Positions 44,850 to 53,374 of a stretch of DNA of 64,000 nt are shown piece after piece. Origin of the DNA: Streptomyces toxytricini (GTDB lineage Bacteria; Actinomycetota; Actinomycetes; Streptomycetales; Streptomycetaceae); the NCBI RefSeq assembly GCF_014649915.1, contig NZ_BMTY01000013.1, forward strand, positions 21,679 to 85,678, written 5' to 3'. The position numbers and the translations under genes were made by a program. The stretch's first letter is position 1, and each line of letters starts with the position of its first letter. The notes beneath the pieces are model-generated. The model made no database searches and was not told where the DNA came from. It was given only the letters and a program-made list of their open reading frames with translations.

Positions 44850-45692
44850 GTGAGCGCCATGTCTCTTGCCCTGCTGCTGACCACGGCCGCCGCCGCGGCC
44901 GTGGGCGCTGCTGCGCTGCACGCCGTCCACGGCCTCCGCAAGCAGGTCACCGCCCTGCGGGGCGAGCTCGCCGTCCCGGCCCGGTCGCGCGGCGCGAGCG
45001 TCCCGCACGCCCGGGGTGCCGTGGAGTCCCCCGCCGCCGAGATACGGGCCGCCGTGGCGGAGGCCCTGGCCGAGGAGCGCGAGCGCGAGCTCGCCGAGGC
45101 GCGGGCCTTCTGGGCCGCGCAGGAGGCCCGCGAGGCCGCCGAGGCCTCGCCGACCTTCGCGGGCGACGCCCCGTCGCTGCTGGGCGGGCTCCCGGGCCTG
45201 GCCGACGACGGCCCCGTCTTCCTGCCCCGGCAGGCCGACCTGGTGGGCCTGGAGCCGGTGCTCGGCGAGGAGGTCGTCGACGAGTACCCGGAGGATTCCG
45301 CGGAGCTGGCCGCCGCGCGCCGCCGCCACCCCTCGCACCCGGACTTCGTCCCGTCCCAGCCGGCGTCCGCCGGCGCGGACCACGAGCGCACGGTGAGCCG
45401 CCTGGAGGAGCTCGCGGAGGCCCGTACGGCGCTCGCGGACGTCCGCCCCGGCCCCCTGGGCACCCTCGACGTGTACGTGTTCACGGACGGCACGACGCTG
45501 TGCATGACGCCGGGCCACCGCGAGACGGCGGAGCGCCTCGCGGAGGCGCTGCGCTCGGGCACGGCGCCGGTCCTGCTGGGCGGCTCGGGCATCTCGGGCG
45601 CCTACGCGCTGACGTTCTCCTGCGGCGGTGACGCGCAGGACCCCGACAACAACGTCTACATCCTGGCGGACCGCGTCATCGCGTCGCTCTGA
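44850..45692 (+). CDS. Hypothetical protein with N-terminal membrane anchor
   Basis: 280 residues. The GTG at 44850 is placed 6-7 nt after AGGAG, better than the ATG at 44859. A short hydrophobic N-terminus (ALLLTTAAAAAVGAAALHAV) could be a signal anchor. Residues 60-100 are charged and helical (LAEERERELAEARAFWAAQ). A C-terminal compact domain (about 205-280) contains TLDVYVFTDGTTLCMTPGHR, LLGGSGISGAYALTFSCGG and YILADRVIASL, which looks folded and beta-rich. I do not recognise the family. Its 3' end overlaps the next gene, on the other strand, by 17 bp. Confidence 0.82.
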   Translation: MSAMSLALLLTTAAAAAVGAAALHAVHGLRKQVTALRGELAVPARSRGASVPHARGAVESPAAEIRAAVAEALAEERERELAEARAFWAAQEAREAAEASPTFAGDAPSLLGGLPGLADDGPVFLPRQADLVGLEPVLGEEVVDEYPEDSAELAAARRRHPSHPDFVPSQPASAGADHERTVSRLEELAEARTALADVRPGPLGTLDVYVFTDGTTLCMTPGHRETAERLAEALRSGTAPVLLGGSGISGAYALTFSCGGDAQDPDNNVYILADRVIASL

Positions 45693-46020
45693 CCTCCGCC
45701 TGCTCCACCAGCCGCACGGCCTCGTCCAGCATTTCGGACGGGGCCTTCGCGGTTTCCGGGGCGGCGGTGCGCAGGGCTTCGGCGAGGTCGGTCCCGGCGA
45801 CGGCGACCTGGTCGCCGACGGCGAAGACGCCGGCGTCGGGCATGGTGTGCGCCGGAGCCGCCCCGTCCGGTGCTTCGAGCCGCTGGGCGCGTACGGACAG
45901 CTCGCGGGCCAGTTCGAGTGCCTCGGCGGCGGCTCCGCGCTGCAGGCGGCTCTGCGGCATGGCGCGCAGCCGGTCGGCAAAGCGTTCGACGGCTTCGGTC
46001 AGGGGCGAGGTATCGAGCAC
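45676..46020 (-). CDS. Small hypothetical protein, conserved in Streptomyces
   Basis: 114 residues from the GTG at 46020 (VLDTSPLTEAVERFADRL), with AAGGTCGG upstream. The sequence is almost entirely amphipathic helix: LQRGAAAEALELARELSVRA, GVFAVGDQVAVAGTDLAEAL, then LDEAVRLVEQAEV. There are no membrane segments or metal motifs. I recall similar small proteins in other Streptomyces next to a DUF4287 gene, but know no function. It is divergent from the DUF4287 gene and tail-to-tail with the preceding hypothetical gene, overlapping it by 17 bp. Confidence 0.75.
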   Translation of the reverse strand: MLDTSPLTEAVERFADRLRAMPQSRLQRGAAAEALELARELSVRAQRLEAPDGAAPAHTMPDAGVFAVGDQVAVAGTDLAEALRTAAPETAKAPSEMLDEAVRLVEQAEVRATR

Positions 46021-46120
46021 CCGGCCGACCTTACGCGCCGGGGCGGCGCCATTGCCAACGGCCGTACTCTCCGGCACGGTGACGGGAAGGGAACAGCACG
46101 GCCACACCCCGGAGGCGCCC

Positions 46121-46351
46121 ATGTCCGTAGAGTTCTCCGAGCAGACCCACCGCAACATGATCGACAGGATTCCGCAGACGACCGGCCGCGAGGTCGCGGA
46201 ATGGCTCCGCACCGTGGACGAGGGGCCTTCCCTGGTCCGGTTCGAGGAGAAGGTCAGCTGGCTGCGCGGCGCGCACGAGCTGTCGTACGGCCAGGCCAAG
46301 GCGATCATCCACGAGTACGACCTGCGCAGGGCCGCCCGCAGGTTCGGCTGA
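46121..46351 (+). CDS. DUF4287 domain protein
   Basis: 76 residues; the ATG at 46121 follows GGAGGCGCCC. The whole protein is the small helical domain MSVEFSEQTHRNMIDRIPQ, then TGREVAEWLRTVDEG, SWLRGAHELSYGQAKAIIHE and YDLRRAARRFG. DUF4287 proteins are common in bacteria; their role is not established. The short size and basic C-terminus would allow nucleic-acid binding, but no evidence here shows it. A perfect terminator lies 60 bp downstream. Confidence 0.88.
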   Translation: MSVEFSEQTHRNMIDRIPQTTGREVAEWLRTVDEGPSLVRFEEKVSWLRGAHELSYGQAKAIIHEYDLRRAARRFG

Positions 46352-46411
46352 TCCGCCGTCCCTCCTCCCCCTGTCCCCGTCCCCCCACCGGTCCCGTCCG
46401 CACCGGAACGC

Positions 46412-46448
46412 GGGAAGGCCCCGCGAGCGTCGCTCGCGGGGCCTTCCC
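46412..46448. terminator. Bidirectional terminator
   Basis: An 18-bp perfect stem (GGGAAGGCCCCGCGAGCG, single T, then the complement) stands between the convergent DUF4287 and Bax-inhibitor-1 genes. Confidence 0.87.
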
Positions 46449-46483
46449 CTTGGTGCCGGCGGGCCCTGCCGGGCCCGGTCCTG

Positions 46484-47332
46484 CTAGTCGTCCCCGGAGA
46501 GGAGCTGGAACAGGCGCAGCAGCTCCAGGTAGATCCACACGAGGGTCATGGTCAGGCCGAAGGCGGCCAGCCAGGCCTCCTCGCGGGGGGCGCCGTAGGT
46601 GATGCCGTCCTCGACCTGCTTGAAGTCCAGGGCGAGGAACGCGGCGCCGAGGATGACGCCGATGATGCCGAACAGGATGCCGAGGCCGCCGCTGCGGAAG
46701 CCGAGGCCGTCACCGCCCGCGAACACCGAGAACAGCAGGTTCGCCACCATCAGCAGCATGAAGCCCATGGCCGCGGCCAGCACGAAGCCGTAGAAGCGGC
46801 GGGTCACGCGGATCCAGCGCATCTTGTACGCGAACAGCACCGCGGCGAAGACGCACATGGTGCCGAGCACGGCCTGGATGACGACACCGGCACCGAGGTA
46901 GGTGCTGGTGGCGGCGCTGATGACGCCGAGGAACACTCCCTCGAACGCCGCGTAGCCCAGGATGATCGCCGGGGACGCCTTGCGCTTGAAGGCCTGGACG
47001 AGGCCCAGGACCATGGCGACGAGCGCGGCGCCGATCGCGATGCCGTAGGACTTGCCGATGTTCGCCGGGTCGACCGGGAGGGCGATCCAGGCGAGCGTCG
47101 CGGTGAGGATGACCGTGCCGAGCGTCATGGCCGTACGGCTCACGACGTCGTCCATGGTCATCGCGTCGACACGGGCGGGCGCCTGCGGCATCCCGGTGGC
47201 GGGGTCGGTGGCGTAAGGATTCGTCGCGTACGGGTTGGCCCCGGCCTGCTGGTGCTGCGCGTCGAAGCCCGCGTAGGCACCGTTGTCGCGGCTGAACCCC
47301 CGTCGCGAGAAGACCGGGTTACTGCTCCTCAT
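46484..47332 (-). CDS. Bax inhibitor-1 / YccA family membrane protein
   Basis: 282 residues. The ATG at 47332 has GGAGGAGTGAG directly upstream, so the longer frame to 47371 is rejected. After a 60-residue cytoplasmic head with NPYATNPYATDPATG repeats, seven hydrophobic segments follow, including TAMTLGTVILTATLAWIAL, AAFEGVFLGVISAATSTYLG and LGILFGIIGVILGAAFLALD. The C-terminus has VWIYLELLRLFQLLSGDD with the acidic end typical of this family. These proteins are pH- or Ca2+-linked membrane channels in characterised cases; the Streptomyces role is unknown. Confidence 0.9.
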   Translation of the reverse strand: MRSSNPVFSRRGFSRDNGAYAGFDAQHQQAGANPYATNPYATDPATGMPQAPARVDAMTMDDVVSRTAMTLGTVILTATLAWIALPVDPANIGKSYGIAIGAALVAMVLGLVQAFKRKASPAIILGYAAFEGVFLGVISAATSTYLGAGVVIQAVLGTMCVFAAVLFAYKMRWIRVTRRFYGFVLAAAMGFMLLMVANLLFSVFAGGDGLGFRSGGLGILFGIIGVILGAAFLALDFKQVEDGITYGAPREEAWLAAFGLTMTLVWIYLELLRLFQLLSGDD

Positions 47333-47755
47333 CTCACTCCTCCATGGCCACCTTGCGCGGCCTTGCAACAAGAGTAATGCGCTAGCAAAGAAATCACCCT
47401 ACTGCTGGAGGAGGATCTTAGGAGAAGGACGGACGGCGCGCAGGGGCATAACCGCCGGTCGGCGGCGCGGCGGGCGGGCCGGGCGGTGGGCCGCGGGGCC
47501 GGCCCCCTCCCACGCGGCCGGCGCGTCCGCGGTGAGACGGAGGGGAACAGGGGGGCGGAGGGAACAGAAGGAACGGAGGAGGCAGCAGAGACGGAGGCGA
47601 CGCAGGATGCGGCCGGGGCGCTGGAGGGGGTTGCGTCCGCTGTCGGGCGGGCCGGGCGGCGTACGCCGGCGCGCGGTCGGCGTCGCAGCGAGGGGCCCGA
47701 AACGGAAACGGGCCGAGCCACCGGGTGTTCGCGGGTGGATCGGCCGAAGTGGGAG
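47333..47755. other. 423-bp region between the BI-1 gene and bldA, no gene
   Basis: The first 70 bp are AT-richer and should hold the BI-1 promoter. From about 47530 to 47610 the plus strand is strongly purine-rich (GAACAGAAGGAACGGAGGAG), so the bldA-sense strand is a polypyrimidine tract. No convincing coding frame or tRNA-like fold was found apart from bldA. Confidence 0.5.
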
Positions 47756-47837
47756 TGCCCGGAGCCGGACTTGAACCGGCACGACCTCAAGGCCAGCGAG
47801 GTTTAAGCTCGCCGTGTCTGCATTCCACCATCCGGGC
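47756..47837 (-). tRNA. bldA: tRNA-Leu(UAA), bldA
   Basis: Read on the minus strand, the acceptor GCCCGGA pairs with TCCGGGC near the 3' end; the D-arm is GGTGGAATGCAGACAC; the anticodon arm is GCGAG-CTTAAAC-CTCGC, giving anticodon UAA; a long variable arm (TGGCCTTGAGGTCG) marks leucine; the T-arm is GCCGG-TTCAAGT-CCGGC. The 3' CCA is not encoded. In Streptomyces the UAA-anticodon leucine tRNA is bldA, which reads the rare UUA codon and thereby gates aerial growth and antibiotic production. No integrase or attachment-site repeat is seen beside it. Confidence 0.95.
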
Positions 47838-48308
47838 ATGAGTGGCGGCGCCTCGGAAAATCAACCGGACGCCGGGCCGAGCCTATCGGGAATGCCCTGG
47901 TCGGGGACGGGCACACTTTCCTATGTTGTCTGATTTTATTGGCGCTTGAGTGACCGTCAGACCCGAGAACACGGGGTCGGCCGGTTACGGCGCCGAGGAC
48001 CGGCGATACGGGAATGACGGGATTTCGATGGCCCGCGCCGGGCTTCGCGCCACCTGTGCGCCACCCCGGGCCACCCCACCCCCGCCTCCCCCCGTCGGTC
48101 TTCCCCGCGACCCCTTCAGCCCTCCGGAACGCCACCCTCCAGGGGGCGCAGTCATACCAGAGGAGGATCCGGCCGGTCCCGCGGTCAGACTCCAGTGGGC
48201 CGGTGAACGGGCACCGCGGCTGATCCCCCGCCGGTCCCGCGCGGAGACGATGGGAGGGTCCCAATCCGCCGACCGCCGCAGCCGGTCAGCATCCGAGGAG
48301 CAGCCCCC
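47838..48308. other. 471-bp divergent region between bldA and the ABC transporter
   Basis: No gene. A possible bldA -10 box TAGGCT (minus strand, 47880-47885) lies 43 bp upstream of the mature 5' end; its -35 is weak. An AT-rich island (TTGTCTGATTTTATTGG, about 47926) is the most promoter-like stretch and could serve either side. The remaining half is GC-rich and leads to the ABC gene's ribosome site. Confidence 0.4.
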
Positions 48309-49082
48309 GTGACCACCATGAACCACGCCCCGCACACCACCCTGGCCGTGGCCGCCCGGGCCACCGGCCTGTCCAAGGTGTACGGCCAGGGCGAGACCCA
48401 GGTGGTCGCGCTCGACAACGTGTCCGTGGACTTCGGCCGCGGCCGGTTCACCGCGATCATGGGCCCGTCCGGCTCCGGCAAGTCGACGCTGATGCACTGC
48501 GTCGCCGGCCTCGACACGTTCTCCTCCGGCTCCGTCCGCATCGGCGACACCGAGCTCGGCTCCCTCAAGGACAAGCAGCTCACCCAGCTGCGCCGCGACA
48601 AGATCGGATTCATCTTCCAGGCGTTCAACCTGCTGCCGACCCTGACCGCCCTGGAGAACATCACCCTCCCGATGGACATCGCCGGCCGCAAGCCGGACAA
48701 GCAGTGGCTCGACACGGTCATCGAGATGGTCGGCCTCTCCGGCCGCCTCGGCCACCGCCCCACCCAGCTCTCCGGCGGCCAGCAGCAGCGCGTCGCGGTG
48801 GCCCGCGCCCTGGCCTCCCGGCCCGAGATCATCTTCGGTGACGAGCCGACCGGCAACCTCGACTCCCGCTCGGGCGCCGAGGTCCTCGGCTTCCTGCGCA
48901 ACTCCGTGCGCGAACTCGGCCAGACGGTCGTCATGGTGACCCACGACCCGGTCGCCGCCTCCTACGCCGACCGCGTCGTCTTCCTCGCGGACGGCCGCAT
49001 CGTCGACGAGATGCTCGCCCCCACCGCCGACGGCGTCCTCGACCGCATGAAGGCCTTCGACGCCAAGGGCCGCACCAGCTAG
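48309..49082 (+). CDS. ABC transporter ATP-binding protein (MacB/LolD type)
   Basis: 257 residues, GTG at 48309 after GAGGAGCAG. It is a complete ABC ATPase: Walker A GPSGSGKSTLMH, Q-loop IFQAFNLLPTLTALENI, signature QLSGGQQQRVAVARALA, Walker B IIFGDEPTGNLDSRSG and switch His VMVTHDP. The LPTLTALENI and EPTGNLD forms are typical of the MacB/LolD/FtsE group, which drives mechanotransmission through an FtsX-like permease rather than substrate import. The permease is the next gene, 126 bp away. Together they probably act on the envelope or export a peptide or lipid. Confidence 0.94.
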   Translation: MTTMNHAPHTTLAVAARATGLSKVYGQGETQVVALDNVSVDFGRGRFTAIMGPSGSGKSTLMHCVAGLDTFSSGSVRIGDTELGSLKDKQLTQLRRDKIGFIFQAFNLLPTLTALENITLPMDIAGRKPDKQWLDTVIEMVGLSGRLGHRPTQLSGGQQQRVAVARALASRPEIIFGDEPTGNLDSRSGAEVLGFLRNSVRELGQTVVMVTHDPVAASYADRVVFLADGRIVDEMLAPTADGVLDRMKAFDAKGRTS

Positions 49083-49208
49083 GGCCGGTCCGGCCGGTGC
49101 CGTGACCGGGCCGCCGGCCCGCAGCGCCCGCCCGCAGCCCTCCCCGAACCGCCCGACCGCGCCTCCTGCGCCGCCGCCCCGGCGGCCGCCACGACTCCTG
49201 GATTCCCC

Positions 49209-51761
49209 ATGTTCCGTACCGCCCTGCGCAACGTGCTCGCGCACAAGGCCCGACTGCTGATGACGGTGCTCGCCGTCATGCTCGGCGTCGCCTTCGTCTC
49301 CGGCACGTTCGTCTTCACCGACACCGTCGGCAAGGCGATGTCCGACCAGTCCCGCAAGAGCTTCGACGGGGTCGCCGTCTCCGTCACCCACCTCGGCCCC
49401 GGCCGCGCCGAGGACGGCACCAAGGAGGAGGGCGAGCCCGGCATCAGCCAGCAGACCCTCGACAAGGTCGCCAAGCTGCCCGGCGTCGCCTCCGCCTCCG
49501 GCCGCGTCTCCGGCTTCGCCGGCGTCGCCGACCCCTCCGGCAAGCTCATCGGCAGCGGCTGGATGAACCAGGGCGCCAACTTCGCGCCCGTCCAGGACGG
49601 CAAGGACCCCCGCTACGCGTTCACCGCGGGCAGCGGGCCCGCCAAGGCCGAGGAGATAGCCCTCGACCGGGCCTCCGCCAAGGCCGGCCGCTACTCCGTC
49701 GGCGACAAGGTCCGCGTCGCCACGAACGGCCCGGTGAAGGAGTACACCCTCAGCGGTGTCTTCACCACCGAGGACGGCGCCGTCAACGCCGGCGGCTCGC
49801 TCGTCCTCTTCGACGCCAAGGTCGCCCAGGAGCTCTACCTCGCCCCCGGCTACTACTCCGAGCTGGCCGTCGCGGCCAAGCCCGGCACCGACGCGGCCAA
49901 GCTCCTCGCCGACGTCACCCCGGTCGTCGGCAAGGACGCCAAGGCCGAGACCGGCACCGCCCTCGCCGAGCGCAACGCCAAGAGCATCGAGCAGGGCATG
50001 AGCGGCATGAAGACCGGCCTGCTCGCCTTCGGCTTCATCGCCCTCTTCGTCAGCATCTTCCTCATCTACAACACCTTCAGCATGCTGGTCGCCCAGCGGA
50101 CGAAGGAACTGGCCCTGCTGCGCGCCGTCGGCGCCACCCGCAGCCAGGTCCGCCGCTCCGTGCTGACGGAGTCCCTGCTCGTCGGCCTGCTCTCCTCCGT
50201 ACTCGGCCTCGGCCTCGGCGTGCTCCTGGCCATGGGCCTGCGCTCCGGCATGGACAGCTTCGGCGCGAAGATCCCGGCCGGCCCGCTGGTCGTCTCCACG
50301 ACCGCCGTCGTCACCGCCCTCCTCGTCGGCCTGGTGGTCACCGTGCTCGCCGCCTGGCTGCCGGCCCGCCGCACCTCCAAGATCCCGCCGGTCGCGGCGA
50401 TGGGCAGCGCCCACCTCCCGCAGACCGCAAAGTCCCTCGTCCTGCTGAACAGCTTCGGCGGCGTCCTGGCCGGCCTCGGCGCGGCCCTGATCCTGTGGGG
50501 CTCCGCGAAGGGCGGCGAGACCGGCCGCTGGATCATCGGCGGCGGCGCGTTCTTCACGCTGATCGGCGTGGCCGTGCTCATCCCGATGCTGTCCCGGCCG
50601 CTGATCGCCGTCGTGCGCCCGCTGCTGACCCGCGTCTTCGGCACCGCCGGCAACCTCGCCGCCCGCAACGCGGTCCGCAACCCGCGGCGCACCGGCGTCA
50701 CCGCCGGCATGCTGACCATCGGCCTGACCCTGGTGACGGGCCTGACCGTGCTCGGCGTCACCGTCGGCAAGGCCGTCGACCGCTCCACCACGGACCAGAT
50801 CCGCGCCGACTACATGCTCACCATGGCCAGCGGCGGCGACCTGGACCCGTCGGTCCTGACCGCGCTGGAGAAGACCCCGGGCGTCACCGCCGTCTCCGCG
50901 CAGCAGTCCGCCTACTTCAAGGGCAAGGACGACGTCTTCCACTCCGCCTCCGGCGTCAACCCGGCCGCCATCGAGAAGCTCGTCAACCTGAAGGTCGTCA
51001 GCGGCTCGGTCGCCTCCCTGGCGCAGGGCCAGGTCGCCGTCGCCGACAAGACCGCGAAGAAGGCCGGCCTGTCCGTCGGCAGCACCATCGACGCCGCCTT
51101 CGACGGCGGCGGGAAGAAGACCCTCACGGTCGGCGCGGTCTTCGAGGAGAGCGAGCTCGTCTCCCCCTACGTCCTCGACGCCAAGCTCGTCCCGGTCGCG
51201 GCCGGCGAGAAGCCGCAGATCCGCCAGGTCTTCGTCAAGCTGTCGGGCGGCGAGTCCGCGGCGAACGAGAAGAAGGTCATCGACGCCCTCGGCGACAACC
51301 CGGCCATCAAGATCGACGACAAGCAGGACATCCGCAACGAGATGGGCGGCATCATCAACACGATGCTGAACCTGATGTACGGCCTGCTCGGCATGGCCCT
51401 CGTCATCTCGGTCCTCGGCGTCGTCAACACCCTCGCCATGTCGGTCTTCGAGCGGACCCAGGAGATCGGCATGCTCCGCGCCGTCGGCCTGGACCGCGGC
51501 CGGGTCAAGAACATGATCCGCCTGGAGGCCGTCGTCATCTCCCTCTTCGGCGCGGTCCTCGGCGTCGGCCTCGGCACCTTCCTCGCCTGGGCGCTCGGCC
51601 GCACCTTCAAGAACAGCATCCCGAACTACGAGCTCGTGGTCCCCTACGACCGGATCGGCGTCTTCCTGCTGCTGGCCGCCGTGGTCGGCGTCCTGGCCGC
51701 CATGTGGCCGGCGCGCAGCGCGGCGAAGCTGAACATGCTGACCGCGATCAAGACCGAGTAG
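49209..51761 (+). CDS. ABC transporter permease, FtsX/MacB-type with two FtsX domains
   Basis: 850 residues, ATG at 49209. It has an N-terminal helix (KARLLMTVLAVMLGVAFVSG), a first extracytoplasmic domain (about 45-260), then FtsX segments GFIALFVSIFLIYNTFSML with RTKELALLRAVGATRSQVRR, the classic coupling loop to the ATPase. The pattern is repeated in the second half: RNAVRNPRRTGVTAGML, another external domain (about 530-705), then LGVVNTLAMSVFERTQEIGM and LRAVGLDRGRVKNMI. It ends AAKLNMLTAIKTE. The duplicated layout is usual for actinobacterial members. The substrate is unknown. Confidence 0.93.
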   Translation: MFRTALRNVLAHKARLLMTVLAVMLGVAFVSGTFVFTDTVGKAMSDQSRKSFDGVAVSVTHLGPGRAEDGTKEEGEPGISQQTLDKVAKLPGVASASGRVSGFAGVADPSGKLIGSGWMNQGANFAPVQDGKDPRYAFTAGSGPAKAEEIALDRASAKAGRYSVGDKVRVATNGPVKEYTLSGVFTTEDGAVNAGGSLVLFDAKVAQELYLAPGYYSELAVAAKPGTDAAKLLADVTPVVGKDAKAETGTALAERNAKSIEQGMSGMKTGLLAFGFIALFVSIFLIYNTFSMLVAQRTKELALLRAVGATRSQVRRSVLTESLLVGLLSSVLGLGLGVLLAMGLRSGMDSFGAKIPAGPLVVSTTAVVTALLVGLVVTVLAAWLPARRTSKIPPVAAMGSAHLPQTAKSLVLLNSFGGVLAGLGAALILWGSAKGGETGRWIIGGGAFFTLIGVAVLIPMLSRPLIAVVRPLLTRVFGTAGNLAARNAVRNPRRTGVTAGMLTIGLTLVTGLTVLGVTVGKAVDRSTTDQIRADYMLTMASGGDLDPSVLTALEKTPGVTAVSAQQSAYFKGKDDVFHSASGVNPAAIEKLVNLKVVSGSVASLAQGQVAVADKTAKKAGLSVGSTIDAAFDGGGKKTLTVGAVFEESELVSPYVLDAKLVPVAAGEKPQIRQVFVKLSGGESAANEKKVIDALGDNPAIKIDDKQDIRNEMGGIINTMLNLMYGLLGMALVISVLGVVNTLAMSVFERTQEIGMLRAVGLDRGRVKNMIRLEAVVISLFGAVLGVGLGTFLAWALGRTFKNSIPNYELVVPYDRIGVFLLLAAVVGVLAAMWPARSAAKLNMLTAIKTE

Positions 51762-51787
51762 CACCGGCCGGCGGTGCACGGCACGCA

Positions 51788-51820
51788 GGGCCCCGGGGCG
51801 GCGGAACCGCCCCGGGGCCC
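51788..51820. terminator. Hairpin terminator between convergent genes
   Basis: A perfect 14-bp stem GGGCCCCGGGGCGG with loop CGGAA sits between the permease stop and the methyltransferase stop. Confidence 0.85.
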
Positions 51821-51839
51821 TTCCGCGTGCCCGGACGGG

Positions 51840-53177
51840 TCACGCCGGTGACGCCGGCCCCCCGCCCCAGGTGCGGGTCCGCAGCGGTAGGCGGGACGTG
51901 CCGTTGTCCTGGGGTCGGACCGCGAGGACCTGGTTGACGCCGAGCCGGTTGTGCTCGAAGCCGAGCGCGGACGCCGCCATGTACAGCAGCCACACCCGGG
52001 CCCGCCCGGGCGAGGTCAGGGCGGCGGCCTCCTCCCAGTGCTCCTCCAGCCGGGCCACCCACGCCCGCAGGGTGAGGGCGTAGTGCTCGCGCAGCGCCTC
52101 CACGTCGCGGACCTCGAAGCCTGCCCGCTCCAGTTCGCCGACGGTCGTGCCGAGCGGGGACAGCTCGCCGTCGGGGAAGACGTAGGCGTCGATGAACGGG
52201 TCGGCGCGGTGGGCCCGTTCGCCGGGTTCGGGGCGGCGGGCGATCTGGTGGTTCAGCAGCCGGCCGCCCGGGCGGAGGAGGGTGTGCAGGGCGCGGGCGT
52301 ACTCGCCGTAGCGGGCCGCGCCGACGTGCTCGGCCATGCCGATGGAGGAGATCGCGTCGTAGGGGCCGTCGCCAACGTCGCGGTAGTCCTGGACGCGGAT
52401 CTCCACCCGGTCGGCGAGGCCCTCCTCGGCGACCCGTTTGCGGGCGTGTCCGGCCTGCTCGGCGGAGAGCGTGACGCCGGTGACGCGGACGCCGTACGAG
52501 CGGGCCGCGTGCAGGGCGAGGGCGCCCCAGCCGCAGCCGACGTCGAGGACGCGCATGCCGGGCTCCAGGCCGAGCTTGCGGCAGACGAGGTCCAGCTTGT
52601 CGTGCTGGGCCTGCTCCAGGGTGGCGCCGGGGCTCCAGTAGGCGCAGGAGTACACCATCGACGGGCCGAGGACGTGCGCGTAGAAGTCGTTGCCGACGTC
52701 GTAGTGGTGGCTGACGGCCTTGCGGTCGCGGCCCCTGCTGTGCCGGGGGCCGCCGCGGCGGACGGCCTCCTCGGGCGGGGGCGCGGGCGGCGGCCAGGGC
52801 CCGGCGAGGGCGGCGAGCTCGCGCAGGGCGGCGCGGCGGGCCGGGTCGCGCAGCAGCGCGGCGGGCCCGGCGGGGGCGGGGGCTCCGGGGTTCGCCGGGA
52901 CGGCGGGTTCGCGCTCCCACAGCAGGCCGGACACCCGGTCCAGCAGCGCGTACAGGTCGCCGTCGACGGTGAGGTCCCCGGCGACCCAGGCGCGGGCGAG
53001 GCCGAGCTCGCCGGGCCGCCACAGGATGCGGCGCAGGGCGCGGCGGCGGGCCAGGACGAGGACGGGCCCGCCCGGCGGCCCCGCCTCGCTGCCGTCCCAG
53101 GCCCGGATCCGGACGGGGAGCGGTGCGCCCAGCAGGGTCTCGGCCACAGCGGCCAGCCGCGGTGCGGCGTCGGTCAT
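51840..53177 (-). CDS. Cyclopropane-fatty-acyl-phospholipid synthase family methyltransferase
   Basis: 445 residues. The ATG at 53177 has GGAGGTG 7 nt upstream; a GTG at 53186 would overlap that site. The N-terminal 120 residues are the small domain with WRPGELGLARAWVAGDLTVD. The methyltransferase half starts SHHYDVGNDFYAHVLGPSMV and YSCAYW, then the SAM loop RVLDVGCGWGALALHAA, ISSIGMAEHVG and the Tyr/Gly-rich end. It fits enzymes that add a methylene or methyl group to unsaturated lipid chains using SAM. A Pro-rich insert (PWPPPAPPPEE) lies between the domains. Confidence 0.9.
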   Translation of the reverse strand: MTDAAPRLAAVAETLLGAPLPVRIRAWDGSEAGPPGGPVLVLARRRALRRILWRPGELGLARAWVAGDLTVDGDLYALLDRVSGLLWEREPAVPANPGAPAPAGPAALLRDPARRAALRELAALAGPWPPPAPPPEEAVRRGGPRHSRGRDRKAVSHHYDVGNDFYAHVLGPSMVYSCAYWSPGATLEQAQHDKLDLVCRKLGLEPGMRVLDVGCGWGALALHAARSYGVRVTGVTLSAEQAGHARKRVAEEGLADRVEIRVQDYRDVGDGPYDAISSIGMAEHVGAARYGEYARALHTLLRPGGRLLNHQIARRPEPGERAHRADPFIDAYVFPDGELSPLGTTVGELERAGFEVRDVEALREHYALTLRAWVARLEEHWEEAAALTSPGRARVWLLYMAASALGFEHNRLGVNQVLAVRPQDNGTSRLPLRTRTWGGGPASPA

Positions 53178-53276
53178 CGTCGGCACCTCCAGTCCATCCG
53201 ATCGGACGGACTACCCCGGTACGGCTCCGGCCATGCCGCGGGCGGGGCCGCGGACGGGGCGCGGCGCCGGGTGCGC

Positions 53277-53318
53277 CGAAGGGGCCGCCCGCACCACGGA
53301 TGGCGGGCGGCCCCTTCG
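53277..53318 (-). terminator. Terminator downstream of the NADH dehydrogenase
   Basis: A 16-bp perfect stem CGAAGGGGCCGCCCGC with a 10-nt loop, 57 bp past the NADH dehydrogenase stop on the minus strand. Confidence 0.8.
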
Positions 53319-53374
53319 GGGACGTGCTCGGCGGGCCGGACGCGCGGGGCGTCCTGCCTGCCGTCAGACCTGCG

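Noticed and set aside
47756-47837. tRNA as an integration site for a mobile element
   Set aside because: No integrase gene, direct repeat of the tRNA 3' end or composition change was found on either side.
48126-48160. Sigma-E-type promoter (GGAAC) before the ABC transporter
   Set aside because: The -35-like GGAAC has no convincing -10 partner at the right distance.
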